From positions 1 to 9,036 of the forward strand of contig ONYV01000058.1 in the NCBI GenBank assembly GCA_900322105.1: 9,036 bases of DNA. Reading direction: 5' to 3'. Under the pieces are notes generated by a model that saw only the letters and a program-made list of their open reading frames with translations, searched no databases and was not told the DNA's origin. The DNA is from an uncultured Eubacteriales bacterium. GTDB taxonomy: Bacteria; Bacillota; Clostridia; Oscillospirales; Acutalibacteraceae. Positions 1 to 6,201 of the stretch are shown in pieces. Within the stretch, counting starts at the first letter, position 1. Each line of letters opens with the position of its first letter. The position numbers and the translations under genes are program-made.

Positions 1-206
1 GCGGTGAAGTTTCAAAGAGGGACGATTTGTAAGTTCAGTAGGAAGTTAGCCCAAAGCAAGCCTTTCGGCTTGCGACGGCGGTGCGAAGAATGCATCCCCA
101 CGGGATGCCGCACCGTCATATTGCGGAATTGAATGTTCAACTCAAACGGACAGAGTGAGCGCAAGCGAACGTCAGCGAATCGGGGGTGCAGGCTCTGCAC
201 TGGGGG
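1..206. repeat. Hairpin-rich block, probable interspersed repeat (left end outside window)
   Basis: No credible gene lies here, but the stretch is packed with inverted repeats. GCAAGCC (56-62) pairs with GGCTTGC (67-73) around a TTTC loop. GCATCCC (92-98) pairs with GGGATGC (102-108), and this hairpin is enclosed by 77-85 pairing with 109-117 (nine pairs, one G-U). TTGAA/TTCAA flank a TG near 129-140. GTGCAG (186-191) pairs with CTGCAC (195-200). Such density is typical of repetitive elements or of a structured RNA. I recall similar sequence scattered through Ruminococcus-type genomes, sometimes mis-annotated as short peptides, but cannot confirm this here. It could also be the 3' end of an upstream transcript, with the hairpins acting as terminators, though no long T run follows any of them. 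Confidence 0.5.
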
Positions 207-235
207 TTGATTATTTGGGAGAAACATATTATAAT
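207..235 (+). promoter_or_regulatory. Sigma-A type promoter for corA
   Basis: TTGATT at 207-212 is a four-of-six match to the -35 consensus, and a perfect TATAAT lies at 230-235. They are separated by exactly 17 bp. Transcription would begin near 241-243, leaving an untranslated leader of about 170 nt before corA. The promoter starts right after the hairpin block and probably drives corA and perhaps the udp-miaA fusion gene 38 bp behind it. Confidence 0.75.
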
Positions 236-296
236 ATCTGTGTATCTGTGTTGGAAGATGAGATATAAAAAAAGAAGTGATGTGAGGTGGTATGCA

Positions 297-416
297 GTGA
301 ATCCTCCTGATCCATATTATGGGCAGTGTGACAAAACAAGAATAAGCAGAAAAAAAACAGGAGGATGCGGCAGGAGTACTGTGTCCTCTGACAGAAATGG
401 GGCAAATAAAGGATGA
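297..416 (+). CDS. Possible leader peptide upstream of corA (39 aa)
   Basis: A GTG at 297 has a good Shine-Dalgarno match, GAGGTG at 284-289, seven bases upstream. It opens a 39-codon frame that begins M-N-P-P-D-P-Y-Y-G and continues as a basic, hydrophilic peptide. Its TGA (414-416) overlaps the corA ATG (413-415) as ATGA, the classic arrangement for translational coupling. The frame lies wholly inside the leader made by the 207-235 promoter. It resembles in layout, not homology, the enterobacterial MgtL leader (begins MEPDP), where a proline/acidic start senses low Mg2+. An alternative ATG at 258 has a Shine-Dalgarno placed too close. There is no proof it is translated, and a chance frame is possible. 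Confidence 0.35.
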   Translation: MNPPDPYYGQCDKTRISRKKTGGCGRSTVSSDRNGANKG

Positions 417-1342
417 TCACCTATTACAAAACAGTAGGAGACAGGATCGAAGAGGTCAAGGAATGTGAGCAGGGGTGCTGGATCAATTGTATTGCGCCGG
501 AGGATGACGAGGTGCAGTATCTGCTCGACACTTTCAAAATACCGCCTGAGCTGATGCGTTCGGCGCTTGACGAGGAAGAATCCTCTCATATCGACAGCGA
601 AGAGGGAACAACGCTCATCATCATTGACGCACCTGTTGTCGAAAAAGCAGATACCAATGTCACCTATTCCACCATGCCGATCGGTATCATGATTACCGAC
701 AAAAACGTCATTACCGTTGCGCTGAGAGAAAACACTGTCCTCAGCGAATTTTCCGAGGGTGTTGTGAAGAATGTCATCACCGCCTACAAATCGCACTTTG
801 TGCTGCATATCATGCTGCGCATGGCGACAAAATATCTGCTCTACCTCAAACAGATCGACAAGATCAACAACCGCATTGAGCGTGAGCTGCGGCGTTCGGC
901 TCAGAATAAAGACCTGCATCAGCTGCTTGATATCGAAAAATCACTGGTGTATTTCAGTTCGTCCCTCAAGGCGGATGAACTCACGCTCGAAAAGATCATG
1001 AGAGGACGTTACATCAAACTCTATGACGAAGATCAGGACTTGCTTGAAGATGTGCTGATCGAGATTAAGCAGGCGCTGGACATGGCGGCGATCCACTTGA
1101 ACATCCTCACAGGTACAATGGACGTGTTTGCCTCCATCATCTCGAATAACCTGAACGTCATCATGAAGATTCAGGCATCCCTGACGCTGCTGGTATCTGT
1201 TCCGACCGTGATATCGGGCTTTTACGGCATGAATATCGTCACGGGTCTGCCCATCGACAACTATTGGTGGTTCCCGATCCTTTTGTCGGGAGTGCTGATG
1301 CTGATCATGTATGTTATTTTAAGGAAAAAAGGAATGTTCTGA
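413..1342 (+). CDS. corA: CorA-family magnesium (divalent cation) channel
   Basis: The product is a 309-residue inner-membrane channel of the CorA/MIT family, which lets Mg2+ (in some members Co2+, Ni2+ or Zn2+) enter the cell as a pentamer. The family signature YGMN is present, with Gly-Met-Asn at residues 272-274. It follows a first hydrophobic segment (about 253-271) and precedes a second (about 283-303) and a short basic tail ending KKGMF. The first ~245 residues are the soluble acidic/helical funnel domain. The start MITYYKT matches the usual MI-x-YY opening of Firmicutes homologues, and an in-frame TGA at 389 excludes a longer protein. The ribosome site is weak (GGGG 399-402, ten bases away), which would suit coupling to the overlapping leader frame. 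The periplasmic loop reads GLPID rather than the MPE of well-studied CorA, so ion preference is not certain. Confidence 0.93.
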   Translation: MITYYKTVGDRIEEVKECEQGCWINCIAPEDDEVQYLLDTFKIPPELMRSALDEEESSHIDSEEGTTLIIIDAPVVEKADTNVTYSTMPIGIMITDKNVITVALRENTVLSEFSEGVVKNVITAYKSHFVLHIMLRMATKYLLYLKQIDKINNRIERELRRSAQNKDLHQLLDIEKSLVYFSSSLKADELTLEKIMRGRYIKLYDEDQDLLEDVLIEIKQALDMAAIHLNILTGTMDVFASIISNNLNVIMKIQASLTLLVSVPTVISGFYGMNIVTGLPIDNYWWFPILLSGVLMLIMYVILRKKGMF

Positions 1343-1380
1343 ACAAGTCGTTATGAAAGCTCCATAAGGGGGTCATTGTA

Positions 1381-3294
1381 TTGAATGAAGAAAAGTTATT
1401 TCATATCGGGATCACCAAAGAACAGGGCGCAAAATATGCGATCCTGCCGGGCGACCCCGACAGAGTACCGCTGATCGCCGCATTTCTTGAAGATGCTGAA
1501 AAATTAGCGTCCAACAGGGAATTTACTTCTTACAGCGGCAGTCTTTGCGGCGAAAGAGTGATCGTGATGTCAACAGGCATCGGCGGTCCTTCGGCGGCGA
1601 TCGCACTGGAAGAGCTTTGCAAAGCAGGTCTTTCGGCGTTTATCCGTACAGGCACCTGCGGCGGTATCAGCGAAAAGGTGGTATCGGGCGATCTTATCGT
1701 TCCGACGGCGGCGGTACGTATGGAAGGTACGTCAAAAGAATATGCGCCGATCGAGTTTCCTGCGGCGGCGGATCATGAGATGGTCTGCGCACTGAAAAAT
1801 GCCGCAGAGGAAAACGGCTTTCGGGTGCATACGGGCGTTGTGCAAAGCAAGGATTCTTTCTACGGTCAGCATTCTCCCGAAACCATGCCTGTACATTATG
1901 AACTGACAAATAAATGGAACGCATGGAAACGTCTGGGCGTGCTGGGGTCAGAAATGGAAACTGCCGCACTTTTTACAGTTGCAGCGGCAAGAGGCGTTCG
2001 GGCAGGCTGTGTGCTGCACGTATTATGGAATCAGGAACGCAAACAGAAAGGAATGGACGAAAAAGACGTGTTTGATCTGACGGCTGCCATTCAGACGGCA
2101 GTGGATGCGATGAAAACGATCATCACCAATGACAAAGAAAAAAAACGGCAGAGTTCTCCTGCTGTATCGGTAAATAAATCGGTATCGGAAAATAAAGACG
2201 CAGCGCCATCCGCAAATTCCAACCCGACACAAGAGCCGCTCCCGAAAAGCACGGTCATTCCGTCTGCTCCCGTATCGGAAAAAACAGACGTATCCGAACC
2301 GATCGAAAAAGAGAGGAAAGACGATGTAACAGTGACGGCGCAGGCGGAAGAAAACTCTCATCCCGTCAGTAAAAAACCGCTGATCGCCGTGGTGGGGCCG
2401 ACCGCTTCGGGAAAAACGGCGCTTGCGATAGAGATCGCCAAAAAGTATAACGGCGAAGTGGTCTCGGCGGATTCCATGCAGATCTACAAGGGCATGGAGA
2501 TCGCCTCTGCCAAGCCGACAGAGGAAGAAATGCAGGGAATACCGCATCATCTGATGAGCTTTATTTCTCCGAGCGAAACATTCTCTGTTTCGGATTATGT
2601 GCGCCTTGCAAGACAGGCGATAGACGATATTTTAGCAAGAGGCAAGCTGCCGATCCTGTGCGGCGGTACGGGATTGTATATCCGTTCGCTGATCGAAAAC
2701 GTGAACTTTGCCGCAGAAGAACCTGACGAAACACTGAGAAATGAACTGAATGAACGTTATGAGCGTGAGGGCGGAGAAGCCCTGTTGAAAGAGCTTGCCG
2801 CATTCGACCCCGAAACGGCAGCAAAACTCTCTCCGAATGACGGAAAGCGCATTATACGCGCAATCGAAGTGTACCGCACCACAGGCATGACCATGACAGA
2901 GCAGGTGTCGCTTTCCAAATTAGAGCCGTCGCCCTACAAAGTGACGGCGATCGGTCTGAACTTTGCCGACAGACAAAATCTGTATGAGCGCATCAACACA
3001 AGGGTGGACAAAATGCTCACCAGCGGTTTGCTGCCCGAAGCGGACAACTTCTATTCCTCGGAAAAAAGCGTCACTTCGTCCGCTGCGATCGGCTACAAAG
3101 AGCTGAAACCCTATTTAGACGGCAAGATCACGCTGGACGCTGCCGCCGAAAAGCTCAAAATGGAAACCAGACGCTACGCCAAACGTCAGATCACGTGGTT
3201 CAAGCGTGACGAATACATCCACTGGATCGAAGTCGACCGCTGCGAAGACGTCTTCGCCGAAGCCCGGAAGATCCTTGAGGCTGAAGGGTTTTGA
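1381..3294 (+). CDS. miaA: Uridine phosphorylase-like domain fused to MiaA tRNA dimethylallyltransferase
   Basis: One open frame of 637 residues carries two enzymes. Residues 1-250 are a nucleoside phosphorylase of the uridine phosphorylase type: PGDPDR (23-28, phosphate loop), STGIGGPS (64-71), RTGT (89-92), FYGQ (160-163) and the ribose-binding SEMET (190-194). Residues 251-331 are a hydrophilic linker rich in K, S, P, E and T with recurring V-S-E motifs. Residues 332-637 are a complete MiaA, which adds dimethylallyl to A37 of tRNAs reading U-starting codons: Walker-A GPTASGKT (339-346), DSMQIYKGM (364-372), GGTGLY (428-433), and RRYAKRQITWFKRD (597-610). The start is TTG, eight bases after GGGGG (1368-1372). 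A GTG at 2332 with AGAGG upstream could give separate MiaA, but its spacing is long. Both domains look intact and no stop or frame change separates them. The protein is cytosolic. MiaA identity is very secure; phosphorylase substrate is less so. Confidence 0.93.
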   Translation: MNEEKLFHIGITKEQGAKYAILPGDPDRVPLIAAFLEDAEKLASNREFTSYSGSLCGERVIVMSTGIGGPSAAIALEELCKAGLSAFIRTGTCGGISEKVVSGDLIVPTAAVRMEGTSKEYAPIEFPAAADHEMVCALKNAAEENGFRVHTGVVQSKDSFYGQHSPETMPVHYELTNKWNAWKRLGVLGSEMETAALFTVAAARGVRAGCVLHVLWNQERKQKGMDEKDVFDLTAAIQTAVDAMKTIITNDKEKKRQSSPAVSVNKSVSENKDAAPSANSNPTQEPLPKSTVIPSAPVSEKTDVSEPIEKERKDDVTVTAQAEENSHPVSKKPLIAVVGPTASGKTALAIEIAKKYNGEVVSADSMQIYKGMEIASAKPTEEEMQGIPHHLMSFISPSETFSVSDYVRLARQAIDDILARGKLPILCGGTGLYIRSLIENVNFAAEEPDETLRNELNERYEREGGEALLKELAAFDPETAAKLSPNDGKRIIRAIEVYRTTGMTMTEQVSLSKLEPSPYKVTAIGLNFADRQNLYERINTRVDKMLTSGLLPEADNFYSSEKSVTSSAAIGYKELKPYLDGKITLDAAAEKLKMETRRYAKRQITWFKRDEYIHWIEVDRCEDVFAEARKILEAEGF

Positions 3295-3297
3295 CTT

Positions 3298-3367
3298 CCA
3301 AACCACCCACCAAAGGCTCTGCGCAATGGGTCTCGCAAACTTTTGAAAAAGTTTGATCAAAACTTTT
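3298..3367 (-). repeat. Hairpin repeat, copy A (reverse orientation)
   Basis: Read on the minus strand, this begins AAAAGTTTTGATC and ends GGTTTGG. In between it shares, in the same order, CTTTTTCAAA, TTTGCG and GCAGAGCC with the forward copy at 3508-3576, so the two appear to be diverged members of one family. AAACTTTT occurs twice (3337-3344 and 3360-3367), and the AAAAGTTT between them (3347-3354) can pair with either one but not both. It starts three bases after the miaA stop and might serve as the 3' end structure of that transcript, although it is too AT-rich to be a textbook terminator. Confidence 0.55.
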
Positions 3368-3507
3368 CACTTTCAGGTTTGTGGGGGTTTCGAGCGGTGG
3401 GATTACTTACATTTGCAGTCAGACTGAATGGTCAAGTTCATAAAGTGTGACTTAAAACACTTTGCAAAATACAAATAAAAAAGCATGACTCTTGATATAC
3501 AAAAATC
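3368..3507. other. AT-rich core between the two inverted repeat copies
   Basis: No credible reading frame is seen here. The stretch is clearly richer in A and T than the genes on either side, above all from 3436 on. It contains a perfect 7-bp inverted repeat, AAAGTGT (3442-3448) and ACACTTT (3457-3463), with an eight-base loop. This could be an operator or a small RNA hairpin. It is the only place with promoter-like sequence before the HlyD-yggS-sepF-divIVA run. Confidence 0.4.
3447..3475 (+). promoter_or_regulatory. Weak candidate promoter for the HlyD-yggS-sepF run
   Basis: GTGACT at 3447-3452 and TACAAA at 3470-3475 each match four of six consensus positions and are 17 bp apart. The inverted repeat 3442-3463 overlaps the -35 box, so a repressor could bind there. 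Matches of this quality occur by chance in AT-rich DNA, so this is only the best candidate in the gap. Confidence 0.25.
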
Positions 3508-3593
3508 AAAAGTTTCGCGGGAGCCTTTTCAAAGGCTTGCGGAGTCCGGAGGCAGAGCCTCCGGCGTGAGGTTTGGAGAGCAGCGCTCTCCAA
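3508..3593 (+). repeat. Hairpin repeat, copy B (three tandem perfect hairpins)
   Basis: After AAAAGTTTCGCGGG come three perfect hairpins in a row: AGCCTTT (3522-3528) with AAAGGCT (3531-3537); CCGGAGGC (3546-3553) with GCCTCCGG (3557-3564), loop AGA; and TTGGAGAGC (3573-3581) with GCTCTCCAA (3585-3593), loop AGC. The last two have the same GC-AGN-GC tip. The core to 3576 is related to copy A in the opposite direction. I recall GC-rich repeats of this style between genes in many Clostridia. It lies just before the HlyD-like gene, ending 22 bases before its ATG, so in the mRNA it would be a structured 5' leader. Confidence 0.6.
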
Positions 3594-3614
3594 CATAAAG
3601 GAAGTGGGGAGGAT

Positions 3615-4916
3615 ATGGAGAAAGCGGTATTGATCAGGAGAGGGATTATGGCGCTGCTGACGGTGCTGGTGATCGTGTATGTGATATCGGTGATATGCAG
3701 GGCAAGCTTTACGCAGGTGAAGACGATCACGGCGAAGGAAGCAACGGCGTTTGACGCAGTGACAAGCGACTGCTGGATCATTCGTGAGGAAACGCTCATC
3801 AAAGGAGCAGGAAGCGGCGTAATATCTTACAGCGCAGGTGACGGAGAAAAAGTGTCGGTCAATGAGACCGTGGCAGGTGTCTTTGACAGCGTGGCATCCG
3901 CAGGTACAAAGCAGGAGTGTGAAAGACTGACAAAACAGATCGAAGCGCTCAGACTGCTGCAGGATAATTCTGACACACTCTCCAAAACGCCTGCGGAGCT
4001 GGACAAAAACGTAAATGACTATCTGATACGCGCAAATGCAGAGCGCAACAGCGGCAATCTTTCGGGAGCACAGGGATTCGCTGACGATGTGCTGTTTGCG
4101 ATCAACGAACGTCAGCTCATTACGGGCAAAACAGAAGACTATTCCGAAAAGATACGGGAACTGGAAACACGTTTGAAACAACTGCAAAAAGAACTTTCCG
4201 CAGGAAAACAAAGCAAAGAGATCAAAACACCTGTGGCAGGCTATTTTGTCAGCAGTACAGACGGCTATGAAAATGCTTTTGATATCGCCAATATCAGCAA
4301 ACTCATGCCCGATATGCTCTCGGACAAGACGATCAGGCAGCAAGCCGACAGCGGCGTGATCGGAAAATGTATCAGCGGCGTTTACTGGTATGCGGCGTGT
4401 CCTGTCAGCGCAGAGGACGCTTTGAAGATCAAGAATGCCGGCAGCTTACAGCTGGATATCCCTGTGGTGTCGGGCGAAAAAATAGATGTGGAATTACAGT
4501 CGATCAACCAGAAAAGCAAATCCGCCGACGCAGTGGTCATCCTCAAAGGAACGTTTATGAACAGTGAAATGGCACGGCTGCGCAAAGGAAAGTTTTCGAT
4601 CATCCTGCACACCTACCGTGGGATAGAAGTGCCGAAGTCGGCGGTGCATGAGCAGGAACTGACGAAAAAGACCGAGGACGAAAACGGTAAAACCAAGATC
4701 GAGAAAAAGACCTGTTCGGGCGTTTATGTCAAGCTGGGAAATGAAGTGACATTTCGGGAGATCGTGCCGCTGTTCACGGGCGAAAACAGCGTTATCAGCA
4801 GTCTGAATACACAGGGCAAGACCTTTTTGAAGGACAACGCCGTGCAGGTGTACGATCAGATCATTGTGGAAGGAGCGAACCTGTATGCAGGAAAAATTAT
4901 CGGAAGAAATGCGTGA
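3615..4916 (+). CDS. HlyD-like membrane-anchored protein
   Basis: The protein has 433 residues. A short basic N-terminus (RR at 8-9) precedes one membrane span (about 10-28), leaving the rest outside the membrane. GSGVISYSAGDGEKV (66-80) and a second half beginning KTPVAGYFVSS (from residue 204) are the two halves of a lipoyl/barrel-sandwich fold as in HlyD/RND adaptor subunits. Helical, charged stretches near 97-122 and 175-200 would form the hairpin between them, and a beta-rich C-terminal part follows. The chosen ATG has GGGGAGG (3606-3612) before it; a longer TTG start at 3573 would lie inside a repeat hairpin and is unlikely. No ABC transporter or export partner is adjacent. Instead the end overlaps yggS, linking it to the division genes. 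HlyD-type proteins occur at this spot in related Clostridia as far as I recall; the role is unknown, and an envelope or division-linked adaptor is an inference. Confidence 0.7.
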   Translation: MEKAVLIRRGIMALLTVLVIVYVISVICRASFTQVKTITAKEATAFDAVTSDCWIIREETLIKGAGSGVISYSAGDGEKVSVNETVAGVFDSVASAGTKQECERLTKQIEALRLLQDNSDTLSKTPAELDKNVNDYLIRANAERNSGNLSGAQGFADDVLFAINERQLITGKTEDYSEKIRELETRLKQLQKELSAGKQSKEIKTPVAGYFVSSTDGYENAFDIANISKLMPDMLSDKTIRQQADSGVIGKCISGVYWYAACPVSAEDALKIKNAGSLQLDIPVVSGEKIDVELQSINQKSKSADAVVILKGTFMNSEMARLRKGKFSIILHTYRGIEVPKSAVHEQELTKKTEDENGKTKIEKKTCSGVYVKLGNEVTFREIVPLFTGENSVISSLNTQGKTFLKDNAVQVYDQIIVEGANLYAGKIIGRNA

Positions 4917-5619
4917 CAGAATGGAACAGATCAGGCAAAACTATGAGGAGATCACAGAAGAGATCGCACGCGCCGCAGAAAAAAGCGGCAGAAAAGCAGA
5001 GGACATTCATTTTCTTGCCGCCACCAAAACAGTCGAGCCTGCATTGATAAACTATGCCATCGGGCTGGGACTTCGCTATATCGGTGAAAACCGTGTGCAG
5101 GAGATGCTTTCAAAATATGACGAGTATCATCTTGATTCGTGCGAGCTGCAGTTTATCGGGGCTTTGCAGACCAATAAGGTGCGGCAGATCGTCGGCAAGG
5201 TGTCTATGATACAGTCCGTTGACAGCATAAAGCTCATGAAAGAGATCGACAGACAGTCGGAAAAGAATGGAATTGTGACAAATATCTTACTTGAAGTGAA
5301 TATCGGCAGAGAAACCAATAAATCCGGCGTGTTGGAAGAAAACTTGGAGGAACTGCTGAAAAGCGCGGCTTTTCTTTCACATATCAGGGTCAGGGGACTC
5401 ATGACAGTGCCGCCTATCTGCGAGAAAAAGGCGGATGTATTCAAATTTTTTGATAAGATGCATCAATTATTTATTGACATTTCAGGCAAAACAATGGATA
5501 ATGTATCTATGGACTTTCTTTCAATGGGAATGTCCGATGATTTTTCAGAGGCGATACAGTGCGGCGCTAATATGATCCGTGTGGGATCAAGACTCTTTGG
5601 CGCAAGAGTATACAGATGA
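4885..5619 (+). CDS. yggS: YggS/PLPBP family pyridoxal phosphate homeostasis protein
   Basis: This is a 244-residue cytosolic single-domain protein with the alanine-racemase-like TIM-barrel fold. It binds pyridoxal 5'-phosphate without known catalysis and buffers the cofactor pool. FLAATKTV carries the PLP-binding lysine (K48). GENRVQE, the IGALQTNK motif, and LSMGMSDDFSEAI followed by RVGSRLFG at the C-terminus are all family signatures. The ATG at 4885 has GGAAGGAG (4868-4875) nine bases before it and overlaps the HlyD-like gene by 32 bases. An in-frame ATG at 4909 would shorten the overlap to eight bases but has a badly spaced ribosome site. The N-terminus is a charged helix slightly longer than in E. 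coli YggS. It sits directly before sepF (14 bp gap), the usual order in Gram-positive division clusters. Confidence 0.95.
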   Translation: MQEKLSEEMRDRMEQIRQNYEEITEEIARAAEKSGRKAEDIHFLAATKTVEPALINYAIGLGLRYIGENRVQEMLSKYDEYHLDSCELQFIGALQTNKVRQIVGKVSMIQSVDSIKLMKEIDRQSEKNGIVTNILLEVNIGRETNKSGVLEENLEELLKSAAFLSHIRVRGLMTVPPICEKKADVFKFFDKMHQLFIDISGKTMDNVSMDFLSMGMSDDFSEAIQCGANMIRVGSRLFGARVYR

Positions 5620-5633
5620 TGGAGGAATAAAAA

Positions 5634-6122
5634 ATGGCAGGTATCAGAGAAAAATTCAGAAATATCTTAAAGCAGCCCGATGAGGACATGGATTACGACG
5701 ATTACTACAGCGAGGAAGAGGAAGAGCAGGAGCCGGCGCAGGAACAGCCCTCTCAGCAGGAGGAATCTTATGAGGAAGCACCTCAGAGCGCGCCTTCGGG
5801 CGAGGGAAGCGACAACAACGTTATCAGTCTGCATGACGACACAAAAGTGCAGTTCGTTCTGTTCAAGCCCGAAAGCTTTGACAGCACCGTGACCGCTATG
5901 GCGGACGAGCTGATCAAGAACCATACCGTGATCCTCAATATGGAACAGACCAACAAGGATATCGGCAAAAGGATCATCGACTTCCTCAGCGGCGTTGCTT
6001 ATGCTCATAACGGCAAGATCAGCAGAGTGGCGGAGGATACCTATATCGTGATGCCCAGCAACGTCAAGCTCTCGGGACAAGACGTGATGGATGAGGTGGA
6101 AAGCGACAATATCTATTTCTGA
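5634..6122 (+). CDS. sepF: SepF, FtsZ membrane anchor and cell division protein
   Basis: The protein has 162 residues. MAGIREKFRNIL is the amphipathic N-terminal helix that binds the membrane. Residues 17-60 are a highly acidic, Q/E/P-rich disordered linker containing a YYSEEEEEQE run. Residues 63-155 are the SepF domain, from VISLHDD through VQFVLFKPESF, MEQTNKDIGKRIIDFLSG and the closing YIVMPSNVKLSG. SepF polymerises on the membrane and bundles FtsZ at the division site, acting alongside or in place of FtsA. A strong ribosome site GGAGG (5621-5625) lies eight bases before the ATG, and the gap to yggS is 14 bp, so the two are co-transcribed. The 79 bp after it hold only a 7-bp hairpin (6154-6170) and the divIVA ribosome site. 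Confidence 0.96.
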   Translation: MAGIREKFRNILKQPDEDMDYDDYYSEEEEEQEPAQEQPSQQEESYEEAPQSAPSGEGSDNNVISLHDDTKVQFVLFKPESFDSTVTAMADELIKNHTVILNMEQTNKDIGKRIIDFLSGVAYAHNGKISRVAEDTYIVMPSNVKLSGQDVMDEVESDNIYF

Positions 6123-6201
6123 TGTAAACAGGCATGATGCTGAAAAGGCGGAGCGTGCCCGATGGGTACGGCGCAGTCAGGATGCGGAAAGGAAAGAGCT
6201 T

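Noticed and set aside
4..132. Short + strand frame reading ...SKPFGLRRRCEECIPTGCRTVILRN
   Set aside because: It passes straight through the perfect hairpins at 56-73 and 77-117, so its residues are dictated by the inverted repeats. No ribosome site is visible inside the window.
358..390. Eight-codon frame (ATG at 364) after AGGAGG in the corA leader
   Set aside because: The ribosome site touches the ATG with no spacing, so initiation there is implausible.
317..919. 200-codon open frame on the minus strand
   Set aside because: It is antisense to the corA leader and first half of corA, with no ribosome site or family signature.
2311..2329. ATG TAA start-stop pair after AGAGGAAAG inside the linker
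   Set aside because: A minimal frame with a fair ribosome site, but it is out of frame with the fusion gene and single occurrences of this kind are expected by chance.
3438..4343. 301-codon open frame on the minus strand
   Set aside because: It is antisense to the HlyD-like gene and runs into the AT-rich gap. It has no ribosome site or recognisable domain and a Cys/Phe/Arg-rich composition.
6091..6201. In-frame upstream extension of divIVA
   Set aside because: DivIVA proteins start at the MLT-like motif found at 6202, which has its own ribosome site. The extra 37 residues overlap sepF and have no family similarity.
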